From contig CAIKTR010000050.1 of assembly GCA_903830425.1 (NCBI GenBank), positions 1 through 32,649 of the forward strand: a DNA stretch of 32,649 nt. Direction: 5' to 3'. The notes beneath the pieces are model-generated. The model saw only the letters and a program-made list of their open reading frames with translations, made no database searches and was not told where the DNA came from. Position numbers and translations under genes: made by a program. Shown in pieces: positions 1 to 7,046 of the stretch. Source of the stretch: an uncultured Opitutia bacterium (GTDB taxonomy: Bacteria > Verrucomicrobiota > Verrucomicrobiia > Opitutales > Opitutaceae). How positions within the stretch are numbered: position 1 is the first letter of the stretch; every line of letters starts with the position of its first letter.

Positions 1-3
1 CCC

Positions 4-26
4 ATTGTCACGTATTACGTGACAAT
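4..26. repeat. 23-bp palindrome, copy 1
   Basis: The arms ATTGTCACGTA and TACGTGACAAT are perfect reverse complements around a single central T. The copy is preceded by CCC and followed by CGGTTTTCC. It is AT-richer than its surroundings. A second identical palindrome starts 205 bp downstream. It could be a dimeric-regulator operator, a dispersed extragenic palindrome, or a hairpin ending transcription. Confidence 0.85.
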
Positions 27-80
27 CGGTTTTCCGGGATAAGGCGCTTGCCGGGCGTCTGCTCCGTGTGACTTCGCTCC

Positions 81-158
81 GTGTGCCCTGCCCGTGTGCC
101 CTACCCGTGTGCCCTGCTCGTGTGCCCTACCCGTGTGGCCTGCTCGTGTGGCCCCCGA
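81..158. repeat. 13-bp tandem repeat array (about six units)
   Basis: The unit is GTGTG followed by CCCTRCYC. Starts of GTGTG fall at 81, 94, 107, 120, 133 and 146, exactly 13 bp apart, with an outlying one at 66. Units alternate GCC/ACC/GCT endings, as expected of slipped-strand expansion followed by drift. The last unit is partial. The array is bracketed by the two palindromes. Confidence 0.85.
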
Positions 159-208
159 CTTTTTTCTCGCTGTTCCGCTGTCGTTCCGGCCGCTCGGAGC
201 AAAACCCC

Positions 209-231
209 ATTGTCACGTATTACGTGACAAT
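209..231. repeat. 23-bp palindrome, copy 2
   Basis: The palindrome is identical to the one at 4-26, and the following CGGTTTTCC is also shared. Here the left flank AAAACCCC complements the right flank GGTTTT, so the potential hairpin extends to about 201-238 with a small bulge. It lies 148 bp past the end of rhaB on the minus strand. Both copies carry the same flank, so they are copies of one longer element rather than chance palindromes. Confidence 0.85.
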
Positions 232-378
232 CGGTTTTCCCGAACGGAGGGCGGGCAGGGGCGGCCGGGAGGGGGCCTGGCCCCGCCCGCAGTCACAGGG
301 GTGGTCGCGGGAGCAGGGCTGGCGCTGGGGGCGCCGGGGGTGGGCGCCGGGGACTCACCGGCGGCGCCGGCCGGGCGC

Positions 379-1806
379 TTACCGGCGCGGCTGGTAGGTC
401 TTCTGCTGCAGGCCGCGGGCGAGGTGCTGGCGGAAGGTCGCGAGGTTCTTCACCGCGCCGAGCGCGATGAGCTGGCGGGCCAGGTTGCCCACCGCCGTGC
501 CCTCGAGGTTGAACGAGACCACCGGGATCCCCGCGGCGTCGGCGGTGGCCTGGCACAGCAGCCGGTTCTTCGAGCCGCCGCCCACCATCAGGATGCGGCG
601 GAACTTCCGGCCGGTCATCTGCTCGAAGTTCGCGGCCGCCGCGGCGTGGCCCTGGCCGATCGAGTCGCAGATCAGCCGGGTGTAGCCGGCCAGCTGGCCG
701 GGGGCCTTCGCCTTCGCCCGCTTCAGCTGGGCGTCGATCGCCGCCCGCATCGACTTCGGCGCGGTGAACGCCGGGTCGGCGGGGTCGAGCAGCACGGCCG
801 GCGGGGGCAGCTTGGCGGCGGCGGCGATCAGGGCGTCCCAGTCGCGCGGCGTCTGCGGACGCGTGCGGAAGTCCTGCATCGTCTGCTCGAGCAGGAAGAG
901 CCCGACGACGTTGGTGAGCGGCCGGTAGCCGCCGCTCCCGGTGCGCTCGTTGGCGACGCGCGCGGCCAGCGCCGCGGGCCCGAGCAGGGGCCGGGGGTGC
1001 TCAAAGCCCACCAGCGACCAGGTGCCGGAGCTGAGGAAGAGGTCGCCGCCGTCGGGCGAGGCGGGCATGGCGTCGTAGGCGCAGGCGGTGTCGTGGCCGG
1101 GGACGGCGATCACCTGCGTCCCGGCGAGCTCCGGCAGCCCGGTGACGCGGCCGAGCTTTTTTCCGGCGCGGACCGGGGTCGTGAACCAGGCCGGCGGGAG
1201 GCGGAAGTGCGCGAGCGCCGCCTGCGACCAGTCGGGCGTGTGCACGTCGAGCAGCTGCGAGGTGCTGGCGACCGTGAGCTCGTTCTCCGCGCGGCCGCTG
1301 AGGAGGAAGTTGAAGTAGTCGGGCAGGAACAGGCAGCGCGTGGCCAGGTCCGTCAGGGCGGGGCAGCGGGCGACGGCCTCGGCCAGCTGGAGGCTGGTGT
1401 TGTAGAAAACGTTCGGGATGCCGGTGGCGGCGTAGAGGCGGTCCGCGCCGTGCGCGGCGAGCGCGGCCAGGCCGGCCTGCGTGCGGTTGTCGCGGTAGGC
1501 GTGGACCGGGAACACCAGCCGGCCCGCGTCGTTGAGCAGGACGTGGTCGCAGCCCCAGGTGTCGACGCCGACGGAGGCGAGCCGGGCGCCGCGGGGCAGG
1601 GCGGCGACCGCCCGGCGCAGCCCGGTCCGGATCTCATGCCAGAGCGTGCCGATCTCCCAGTAGGCATGGTCGCCGAGCTCGCGATAGGTGTTGGGGAAAC
1701 GGTGCGCCTCGGTCAGCGTGAGGCGGTTCTGCGCCCAGGCGCCGAGAATGACGCGGCCACTGGTGGCGCCGAGATCAACGGCGGCGGTGTAGGTGACTTG
1801 GGACAT
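379..1806 (-). CDS. rhaB: Rhamnulokinase (FGGY-family sugar kinase)
   Basis: This enzyme phosphorylates L-rhamnulose to L-rhamnulose-1-phosphate with ATP in the cytoplasm. The protein is 475 aa, close to the roughly 489 aa of E. coli RhaB. The N-terminal phosphate loop AAVDLGATSGRVILG (residues 8-22) is the characteristic RhaB form of the FGGY kinase start. SSGTWSLVGFEHP in the middle and ILMVGGGSKNRLLCQ near the C-terminus are further RhaB-type signatures; the last is the adenosine-binding loop of the second actin-like domain. The ATG at 1806 puts the phosphate loop at the usual distance from the N-terminus. It is divergent from lutA with only 55 bp between starts. Aldolase cleavage of its product gives lactaldehyde, which can become lactate, the substrate of the neighbouring operon. 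Rhamnulokinase fits better than fuculokinase or xylulokinase because of the whole-length match in motifs. Confidence 0.9.
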   Translation of the reverse strand: MSQVTYTAAVDLGATSGRVILGAWAQNRLTLTEAHRFPNTYRELGDHAYWEIGTLWHEIRTGLRRAVAALPRGARLASVGVDTWGCDHVLLNDAGRLVFPVHAYRDNRTQAGLAALAAHGADRLYAATGIPNVFYNTSLQLAEAVARCPALTDLATRCLFLPDYFNFLLSGRAENELTVASTSQLLDVHTPDWSQAALAHFRLPPAWFTTPVRAGKKLGRVTGLPELAGTQVIAVPGHDTACAYDAMPASPDGGDLFLSSGTWSLVGFEHPRPLLGPAALAARVANERTGSGGYRPLTNVVGLFLLEQTMQDFRTRPQTPRDWDALIAAAAKLPPPAVLLDPADPAFTAPKSMRAAIDAQLKRAKAKAPGQLAGYTRLICDSIGQGHAAAAANFEQMTGRKFRRILMVGGGSKNRLLCQATADAAGIPVVSFNLEGTAVGNLARQLIALGAVKNLATFRQHLARGLQQKTYQPRR

Positions 1807-1861
1807 GGCGGATTTTCGTTTGCATCAGGCTTTGCTGCGCCCACGGTTTTCCAATCCCAAA

Positions 1862-2620
1862 ATGCTCAACGCCGAACGAAAGCCCGTGACGGGAAAGCGG
1901 GTGCAGCTGATGGCCACGTGCCTGTGCGACGCCTTCTACGACGACGTCGCCCGGGCGACGGTGGAGGTGCTGGAGCATGCCGGCTGCACGATCGACTTTC
2001 CCGAGGGGCAGACCTGCTGCGGCCAGCCGGCGCTGAACGGCGGCGACTGGGCGGCGGCGCGCAAGGTGGTGCGGCACACGGTGCGCACCTTCGCCGGCGA
2101 GGATCCCGTGATCCTGCCCTCCGGCTCCTGCGCCGCGATGCTGTTCCACGGCGCGCCGCTGGCCTTCGAGCACGAGCCCGACCTCGCCGCGGTCGAGGCG
2201 CTGGGGCGCCGGACCTGGGAGCTGCTGGACTTTCTGGTCAACGGCCTCGGCCTCACCTCCTGGCCGGGCCGCTACGACGCCCGGATCGCCCTGCACCGGG
2301 CGTGCCACGCGCGCGGCACGGGCAGCCTGCCGGCGGCGCTGACGCTGCTGCGGTCGATCCGCGGCGTGGAGGTGGTCGAGTTCGGCGAGCTGGAGCAGTG
2401 CTGCGGCTTCGGCGGGACGTTTTCGGTGGCCTTCCCCCATATCTCGCAGGCGATGGGCGACCTGAAGCTCGAGCACATCCGCGCCGCCCGGCCCGACCTG
2501 CTCGCCTCCGTGGACATGAGCTGCCTGATGCACCTGAGCGGTCGCGCCGCGCACGAGGGCCAGCCGATCAAGATCCGGCACGTCGCCCAGATCCTCCGCG
2601 ACGCGCTGGCGTCCGCCTGA
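1862..2620 (+). CDS. lutA: Lactate utilization protein A (Cys-rich Fe-S oxidoreductase subunit)
   Basis: LutA is one of three subunits of the LutABC complex that oxidizes L-lactate to pyruvate. The 252-aa protein has two copies of the cysteine-rich CCG module: the first with MATCLCDAFYDD then QTCCGQPALNGG and SGSCAAML, the second with HRACHARGTGS then LEQCCGFGGTFSV and MSCLMH. These modules bind Fe-S clusters in LutA/GlpC/HdrB-type proteins. The frame is open upstream to a GTG at 1793, but that start would overlap rhaB, and the family begins just before the KVQLFATCLVD-like segment, so I prefer the ATG at 1862. No clear Shine-Dalgarno is visible at either. It leads an operon with lutB (6 bp gap) and lutC. 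Confidence 0.9.
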   Translation: MLNAERKPVTGKRVQLMATCLCDAFYDDVARATVEVLEHAGCTIDFPEGQTCCGQPALNGGDWAAARKVVRHTVRTFAGEDPVILPSGSCAAMLFHGAPLAFEHEPDLAAVEALGRRTWELLDFLVNGLGLTSWPGRYDARIALHRACHARGTGSLPAALTLLRSIRGVEVVEFGELEQCCGFGGTFSVAFPHISQAMGDLKLEHIRAARPDLLASVDMSCLMHLSGRAAHEGQPIKIRHVAQILRDALASA

Positions 2621-2626
2621 ACCGCC

Positions 2627-4021
2627 ATGGCCCAGCAGCTCATCGACCAGTTTGCCGCCCGCCTGCCCGCCGACCGGCGGGCCGCGGTGTACCAGAGCAC
2701 CAAAACCACGCACGAGAAGCGCACGGCGATGCTCTTCGACCAGTTTGCCGAGCCTCACCGGCTCCGCGCCCTCGCGGGCGGCATCAAGCAGCACGTGCTG
2801 GAAAACCTCGACACCCTGCTGCCGGCGGTCGAGGCGAAGCTGCAGGCCAACGGGGCCCAGGTCCACTGGGCCGCGACCGCCGAGGCCGCCTGCGCCGCGG
2901 TCCTCCGCATCATGCAGGCGCGCGGCGCGACCAAGCTGGTCAAGGCCAAGACCATGGTCAGCGAGGAGATCGCGCTGGAGCACTTCCTGGCGGCGCACGG
3001 CATCGAGGCGCTCGAGACCGACCTCGGCGAGTTCATCGTCCAGCTCGACCACGACCGCCCGAGCCACATCGTCCGCCCGATCATCCACAAGAACCGCCGC
3101 GAGATCGCCCAGAGCTTCGAGCGCCACGGCCTCGGCGCCTACGACGACGACCCGCAGACGATCACCCGGCGGGCGCGGCAGTTCCTGCGGCAGAAATACC
3201 TCCAGGCCGACGTCGGCCTGACCGGCGCCAACTTCGTCTCGGTCGAGAGCGGCCGGCTCGTGCTGGTGACCAACGAGGGCAACTCCCGCTTCAGCCTGGC
3301 CGCGCCGAAGTGCCACATCGCGCTCGTCGGCATCGAGAAGCTGGTCCCCCGCGACCGCGACCTCGGCCTGCTGCTCAACCTCCTCGCCCGCTCCGCCACC
3401 GCCCAGCAGCTCACGGTCTACACCGAGTTCATCACCGGCCCGAAGGCCGCGACCCAGCCCGACGGCCCGGAGGAGCTGCACGTCATCTTCGTGGACAACG
3501 GCCGCACCGACGTGCTCGCCTCCGAGTGCCGGGCGATCCTCCGCTGCATCCGCTGCGGCGCGTGCATGAACGTCTGCCCGGTCTACCGCCAGGCCAGCGG
3601 CCACGCCTACCGCAGCGTCTACCCCGGCCCGGTCGGGGCCGTGCTCTCGCCCCTCCTCGCCGGGAAGAAATTCCCCGAGCTGGCCGACCTGCCCAAGGCC
3701 TCCTCGCTCTGCGGCGCGTGCCACGAGGTCTGCCCGGTCGACATCCCGATCCCCGACCTGCTCCTCCGGCTCCGCGACCAGGGCAAGCGCGCCGGCGCCC
3801 CGCTCGCCGCCGCCGGCACGCCGCCGATGGGCGCCTGGGCGCTGCTCGCCTCGCAGCCCGCCGCGTGGAAGGCCGCGCTGCTCGGCGGCAAAATCATCAA
3901 CTACCTCCCCACCAAGCTCCTCCCGGTGCCCCCGCTGCGCGCCTGGGAAAAGAGCCGCACGCTGCCGGAGTGGCGCGGCGGCGAGTTCCGCCGCTGGCTG
4001 CGGCACCGGACCACCCCATGA
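2627..4021 (+). CDS. lutB: Lactate utilization protein B (LUD domain plus 2x[4Fe-4S])
   Basis: LutB is the central Fe-S subunit of the L-lactate dehydrogenase complex. The 464-aa protein has an N-terminal LUD domain (about residues 65-290, including LTGANFVSVESG) followed by a ferredoxin-like pair of cluster motifs: C307, C310, C313, C317 (CxxCxxCxxxCP) and C362, C365, C369 (CxxCxxxCP). The C-terminal 90 residues include a short hydrophobic stretch near GAWALLASQPAAW. Length matches B. subtilis LutB and E. coli YkgF. The stop overlaps the lutC start (ATGA), so translation is probably coupled. No lactate permease LutP is next to it; the transporter downstream is of the OPT family. Confidence 0.93.
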   Translation: MAQQLIDQFAARLPADRRAAVYQSTKTTHEKRTAMLFDQFAEPHRLRALAGGIKQHVLENLDTLLPAVEAKLQANGAQVHWAATAEAACAAVLRIMQARGATKLVKAKTMVSEEIALEHFLAAHGIEALETDLGEFIVQLDHDRPSHIVRPIIHKNRREIAQSFERHGLGAYDDDPQTITRRARQFLRQKYLQADVGLTGANFVSVESGRLVLVTNEGNSRFSLAAPKCHIALVGIEKLVPRDRDLGLLLNLLARSATAQQLTVYTEFITGPKAATQPDGPEELHVIFVDNGRTDVLASECRAILRCIRCGACMNVCPVYRQASGHAYRSVYPGPVGAVLSPLLAGKKFPELADLPKASSLCGACHEVCPVDIPIPDLLLRLRDQGKRAGAPLAAAGTPPMGAWALLASQPAAWKAALLGGKIINYLPTKLLPVPPLRAWEKSRTLPEWRGGEFRRWLRHRTTP

Positions 4022-4629
4022 GCTCCGACCGCGACACGATTCTCGCCGGGGTGCGCGCCGCGCTGGCGCCGCTGGCCGCCCGCGCCCCGCTGCCGGACTG
4101 GGACCGCGACCTCGTCCGCGTCCGCACCCTCCAGCCCGCCGCCGACCCCTGGGCGCGGTTCGCCGCCCGCCTCACGGCGGTCAACGGCACGCCGCTCACC
4201 GCGGTGGCCGACCTGGTCGCGCTGCTGGAGAAAAACCAGTGGCGGCGCGGCTACTGCGATCCGGCGCTGTGGCCGCAGTTCCAGGGGGCCTTCCCCGCCC
4301 ATTTCACGGTCGAGACGGCGTTCGACCGCACGCGGGTGGACGACTACGACTTCGGCCTGACCGCGGCGGCCGGCGCGATCGCCGAGACGGGCACGCTGAT
4401 CCTGACCGACCGGGGGACCTCCTCGCGGCTGGCCGCGCTCGCGCCGTGGGTGCACATCGCGGTGCTGCGCCGGGAGCAGATTTACGCGGACATTTCCGCC
4501 GCCCTGGCGGCGCTGCCGGACGACCCGAACGTCATCTGGGTCACCGGCCCCTCCAAGACGGCCGACGTCGAGGGCATCCTAATCGAGGGGGTGCACGGCC
4601 CGGGCGTGCAGGTGGCGCTGCTCCAGTAG
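4018..4629 (+). CDS. lutC: Lactate utilization protein C (LUD domain)
   Basis: LutC is the third subunit of the LutABC lactate oxidation complex. The 203-aa protein is a single LUD domain. The conserved core is DYDFGLTAAAGAIAETGT, followed by LAALAPWVHIAVL and, at the end, VTGPSKTADVEGILIEGVHG, which is the family's C-terminal signature. The ATG at 4018 overlaps the lutB stop by four bases, which fixes the start. A much longer frame is open upstream of it but is a GC-driven artefact. Confidence 0.93.
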   Translation: MSSDRDTILAGVRAALAPLAARAPLPDWDRDLVRVRTLQPAADPWARFAARLTAVNGTPLTAVADLVALLEKNQWRRGYCDPALWPQFQGAFPAHFTVETAFDRTRVDDYDFGLTAAAGAIAETGTLILTDRGTSSRLAALAPWVHIAVLRREQIYADISAALAALPDDPNVIWVTGPSKTADVEGILIEGVHGPGVQVALLQ

Positions 4630-4706
4630 CCGCCGGCGAATCCGCCGCCGGGGCGATTCCCGCATTGAGTCGCGCCCCGGCCCCGCAATAGTTCCCGCCC
4701 AACCCC

Positions 4707-7013
4707 ATGCCTTCCCCCTCCGCCCCCCCGGTCGAACCCTACATTGCGCCGGAAACCTCGATGCGGGAGTTCACGGTGCGCGCCGTGCTCACCGGCGCCA
4801 TCCTCGGCCTGATCTTCGGCGCCTCCTCGCTCTACCTCGTCCTCAAGGTCGGCCTCACCGTCAGCGCCTCGATCCCGGTGGCCGTGATCTCGCTCGCGAT
4901 GTTCCGCGGCTGGTCGAAGGTCGGCGGGCGCGACGCCACCATCCTGGAGAACAACATCACGCAGACCGCCGGCTCCGCCGGCGAGTCGCTGGCGTTCGGC
5001 CTCGGCGTGACCATGCCGGCGATCCTCATCCTCGGCTTCGACCTCGAGCTGACGCGCGTCATGCTGGTCGCGGTGCTCGGCGGCCTGCTCGGCATCCTCA
5101 TGATGATCCCGCTGCGCCAGGCGCTGATCGTGAAGGAGCACGGCGTGCTCAAGTATCCCGAGGGCACGGCCTGCGCCGCCGTGCTCAAGGCCGGGGCCTC
5201 GCCCGCCTGCCGCGCCGCCGCCGCGCCCGCCGCCCAGGCCGAGATGCGCGCCGCCGCCGCCGCGGGCCTCGGCCAGTCGCCCGGCGCCCGCGTCATCTTC
5301 ACCGGCTTCGGGCTCGGCCTGCTCTACAAGACCCTCAACGTCGCCGCCAAGGGCTGGAAGGACGTCCCGGAGAAGGTCTTCGGCGCGCCCTTCAAGGCCG
5401 GCTCGATCAGCGTGGAGATCTCCCCCGAGCTGCTCGGCGTCGGCTACATCATCGGCCCGCGCATCGCCTCGATCATGTGCGCCGGCGGCGTGCTCAGCTA
5501 CCTCGTGCTCATCCCGCTGATCAAGTTCTTCGGCGACGCGCTGCCCGGCCCGCTGGCGCCGGGCCTCATCCCGATCTCCGCCATGGGCCCCCACCAGATC
5601 CGCGGCGCCTACATCCTCTACATCGGCGCGGGCGCGGTGGCCGCCGGCGGCATCATCAGCCTGGTGCAGTCGCTGCCCACCATCTGGCACGGGCTCCGCG
5701 GCGGCCTGCGCGACCTCGGCCTCTCCGCCGGCGCCCCGGCGGGCGCCCCGCCGCGCACCGAGCAGGACCTCTCGATGAAGTTCGTCGGCATCGGCATCGT
5801 CGGGATCATCGCCGCCGTCGTGCTCGCGCCCTCCCTGCACATGAACCTGCTCGGCGCCCTCCTCATCGTGCTCTTCGGCTTCCTCTTCGTCACCGTCTCC
5901 TCCCGGCTGACCGGCGAGATCGGGTCGTCCTCCAACCCCATCTCGGGCATGACGGTCGCCACCCTGCTCTTCACCTGCCTGATCTTCCTGCTGGTGGGCT
6001 GGACCGGCGGCACCTACTACGTCACCGCGCTCTCCGTCGGCGCCATCGTCTGCATCGCCGCGTCGAACGGCGGCTCGACCTCGCAGGACCTCAAGACCGG
6101 GCACCTGCTCGGGGCGACCCCCAAGTACCAGCAGCTCGCGATCATCGCCGGCTCCCTGCTCTCCGCGACCCTGCTCGGGCCGATCCTGCTCAAGCTCAAC
6201 GACGCGGCCACGGTCTACGTGCCCGCCGCCCAGGTCGCGCCCGCCGGCCTCCGCACCGACGTGCGGCCGCTGGCCACGACCGAGACCCTCCGCGGCCCGC
6301 AGGCGCGCGACGACGCGGCCACCTACCACGTCTGGCAGAAGACCGACGAGGTGGGCGGCCCCGCCGGCCGCTACCTGGTGAACGACGCCGGCCAGGCGGT
6401 CTGGCTGGTCGATCCCGGCATCAACGGCGCCTACAACACCCGCCCGGACGGCACGACCGTCCGCAAGTTCGACGCGCCCAAGGCCACCCTGATGTCGTAC
6501 ATCATCAAGGGCATCCTCGACCGCCAGCTGCCCTGGGCGCTGGTGCTGCTCGGCGTGATGATCGCGCTGACGCTGCAGCTGTCCTTTCTCCCCGCGCTGG
6601 CCTTTGCCGTCGGGGTCTACCTGCCGCTCTCGTCCTCGAGCCCCATCTTCATCGGCGGGTTCATCCGCTGGCTGGTGGACCGGAAGGCCCGGCAGCAGCC
6701 CTCGCACGCGCACCTGACCGAGGACCAGCTGGCCGCGGAGAGCGACAAGAGCTCCGGCGTGCTGCTGGCCTCCGGCTACATTGCGGGCGGTGCGATCGCC
6801 GGCATCATCATCGCGTTCCTGGCCGGCGCCCTCGACCGCGTCGACGCCGCGCTCACCGCCTGGTCGACGGCGCACAACCCGTTCTTCGAGGGGCCGCACT
6901 CCGATGCGCTCTCCCTGCTGCCGTTCGTCCTGATCTGCGGCCTGCTTTATTTCGTCGGCCGGGAGCAGCTGCTGGTGCCGCGGCCGGGCGGGCGCGACGG
7001 CCCGGCCGGCTGA
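4707..7013 (+). CDS. OPT-family oligopeptide/metal-chelate transporter
   Basis: This is an integral inner-membrane secondary transporter of the OPT family. The 768-aa protein begins with YIAPETSMREFTVRAVLTGA and continues with many hydrophobic segments. Family signatures include EGTACAAVLKAG, SSNPISGMTVATLLF and GGSTSQDLKTGHLLGATP. An alanine-rich soluble insertion (about residues 170-195) and a hydrophilic loop (about 510-590, containing GPAGRYLVNDAGQ) interrupt the membrane region; the second may be a folded extracytoplasmic loop. Prokaryotic OPT substrates include oligopeptides, but most members are uncharacterized. It starts 77 bp after lutC on the same strand, so co-transcription is possible. 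It converges with the GH38 gene, leaving 33 bp between stops. Confidence 0.9.
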   Translation: MPSPSAPPVEPYIAPETSMREFTVRAVLTGAILGLIFGASSLYLVLKVGLTVSASIPVAVISLAMFRGWSKVGGRDATILENNITQTAGSAGESLAFGLGVTMPAILILGFDLELTRVMLVAVLGGLLGILMMIPLRQALIVKEHGVLKYPEGTACAAVLKAGASPACRAAAAPAAQAEMRAAAAAGLGQSPGARVIFTGFGLGLLYKTLNVAAKGWKDVPEKVFGAPFKAGSISVEISPELLGVGYIIGPRIASIMCAGGVLSYLVLIPLIKFFGDALPGPLAPGLIPISAMGPHQIRGAYILYIGAGAVAAGGIISLVQSLPTIWHGLRGGLRDLGLSAGAPAGAPPRTEQDLSMKFVGIGIVGIIAAVVLAPSLHMNLLGALLIVLFGFLFVTVSSRLTGEIGSSSNPISGMTVATLLFTCLIFLLVGWTGGTYYVTALSVGAIVCIAASNGGSTSQDLKTGHLLGATPKYQQLAIIAGSLLSATLLGPILLKLNDAATVYVPAAQVAPAGLRTDVRPLATTETLRGPQARDDAATYHVWQKTDEVGGPAGRYLVNDAGQAVWLVDPGINGAYNTRPDGTTVRKFDAPKATLMSYIIKGILDRQLPWALVLLGVMIALTLQLSFLPALAFAVGVYLPLSSSSPIFIGGFIRWLVDRKARQQPSHAHLTEDQLAAESDKSSGVLLASGYIAGGAIAGIIIAFLAGALDRVDAALTAWSTAHNPFFEGPHSDALSLLPFVLICGLLYFVGREQLLVPRPGGRDGPAG

Positions 7014-7046
7014 GCGCGGCCGCGCCGTCCGCCGGTCCCGCGGCCG

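Larger units (their letters stand above)
1..378. other. Non-coding repeat region left of rhaB
   Basis: This stretch holds no convincing gene. It carries two copies of a palindrome (4-26 and 209-231) and, between them, a 13-bp tandem array (81-158). Open frames run through it, but they are low-complexity Arg/Pro/Gly strings, and the 13-bp period is not a multiple of three, so translation is unlikely. It lies downstream of rhaB, which ends at 379 on the minus strand, so transcription from rhaB would enter it. Confidence 0.75.

Noticed and set aside
1775-4006. 743-codon open frame antisense to lutAB
   Set aside because: Composition is typical of a shadow frame (Glu/Val/Arg/Gly-rich) with no recognizable motif, opposite a clear lutA-lutB pair.
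94-4017. Very long plus-strand open frame that joins lutC
   Set aside because: It is stop-free because of the high G+C. The translation is Arg/Gly/Ala-rich low complexity and lies over rhaB, lutA and lutB in other frames or strands. Only the part from 4018 is real lutC.
4630-4706. Candidate sigma-70 promoter (TTGAGT with a weak AT-rich box) before the OPT gene
   Set aside because: The -10-like hexamer match is poor and the Verrucomicrobial consensus is not known well enough to call it.
4482-6899. 805-codon antisense frame under the OPT gene
   Set aside because: Asp/Glu/His/Gly-rich shadow without domains; the OPT reading on the other strand explains the sequence.
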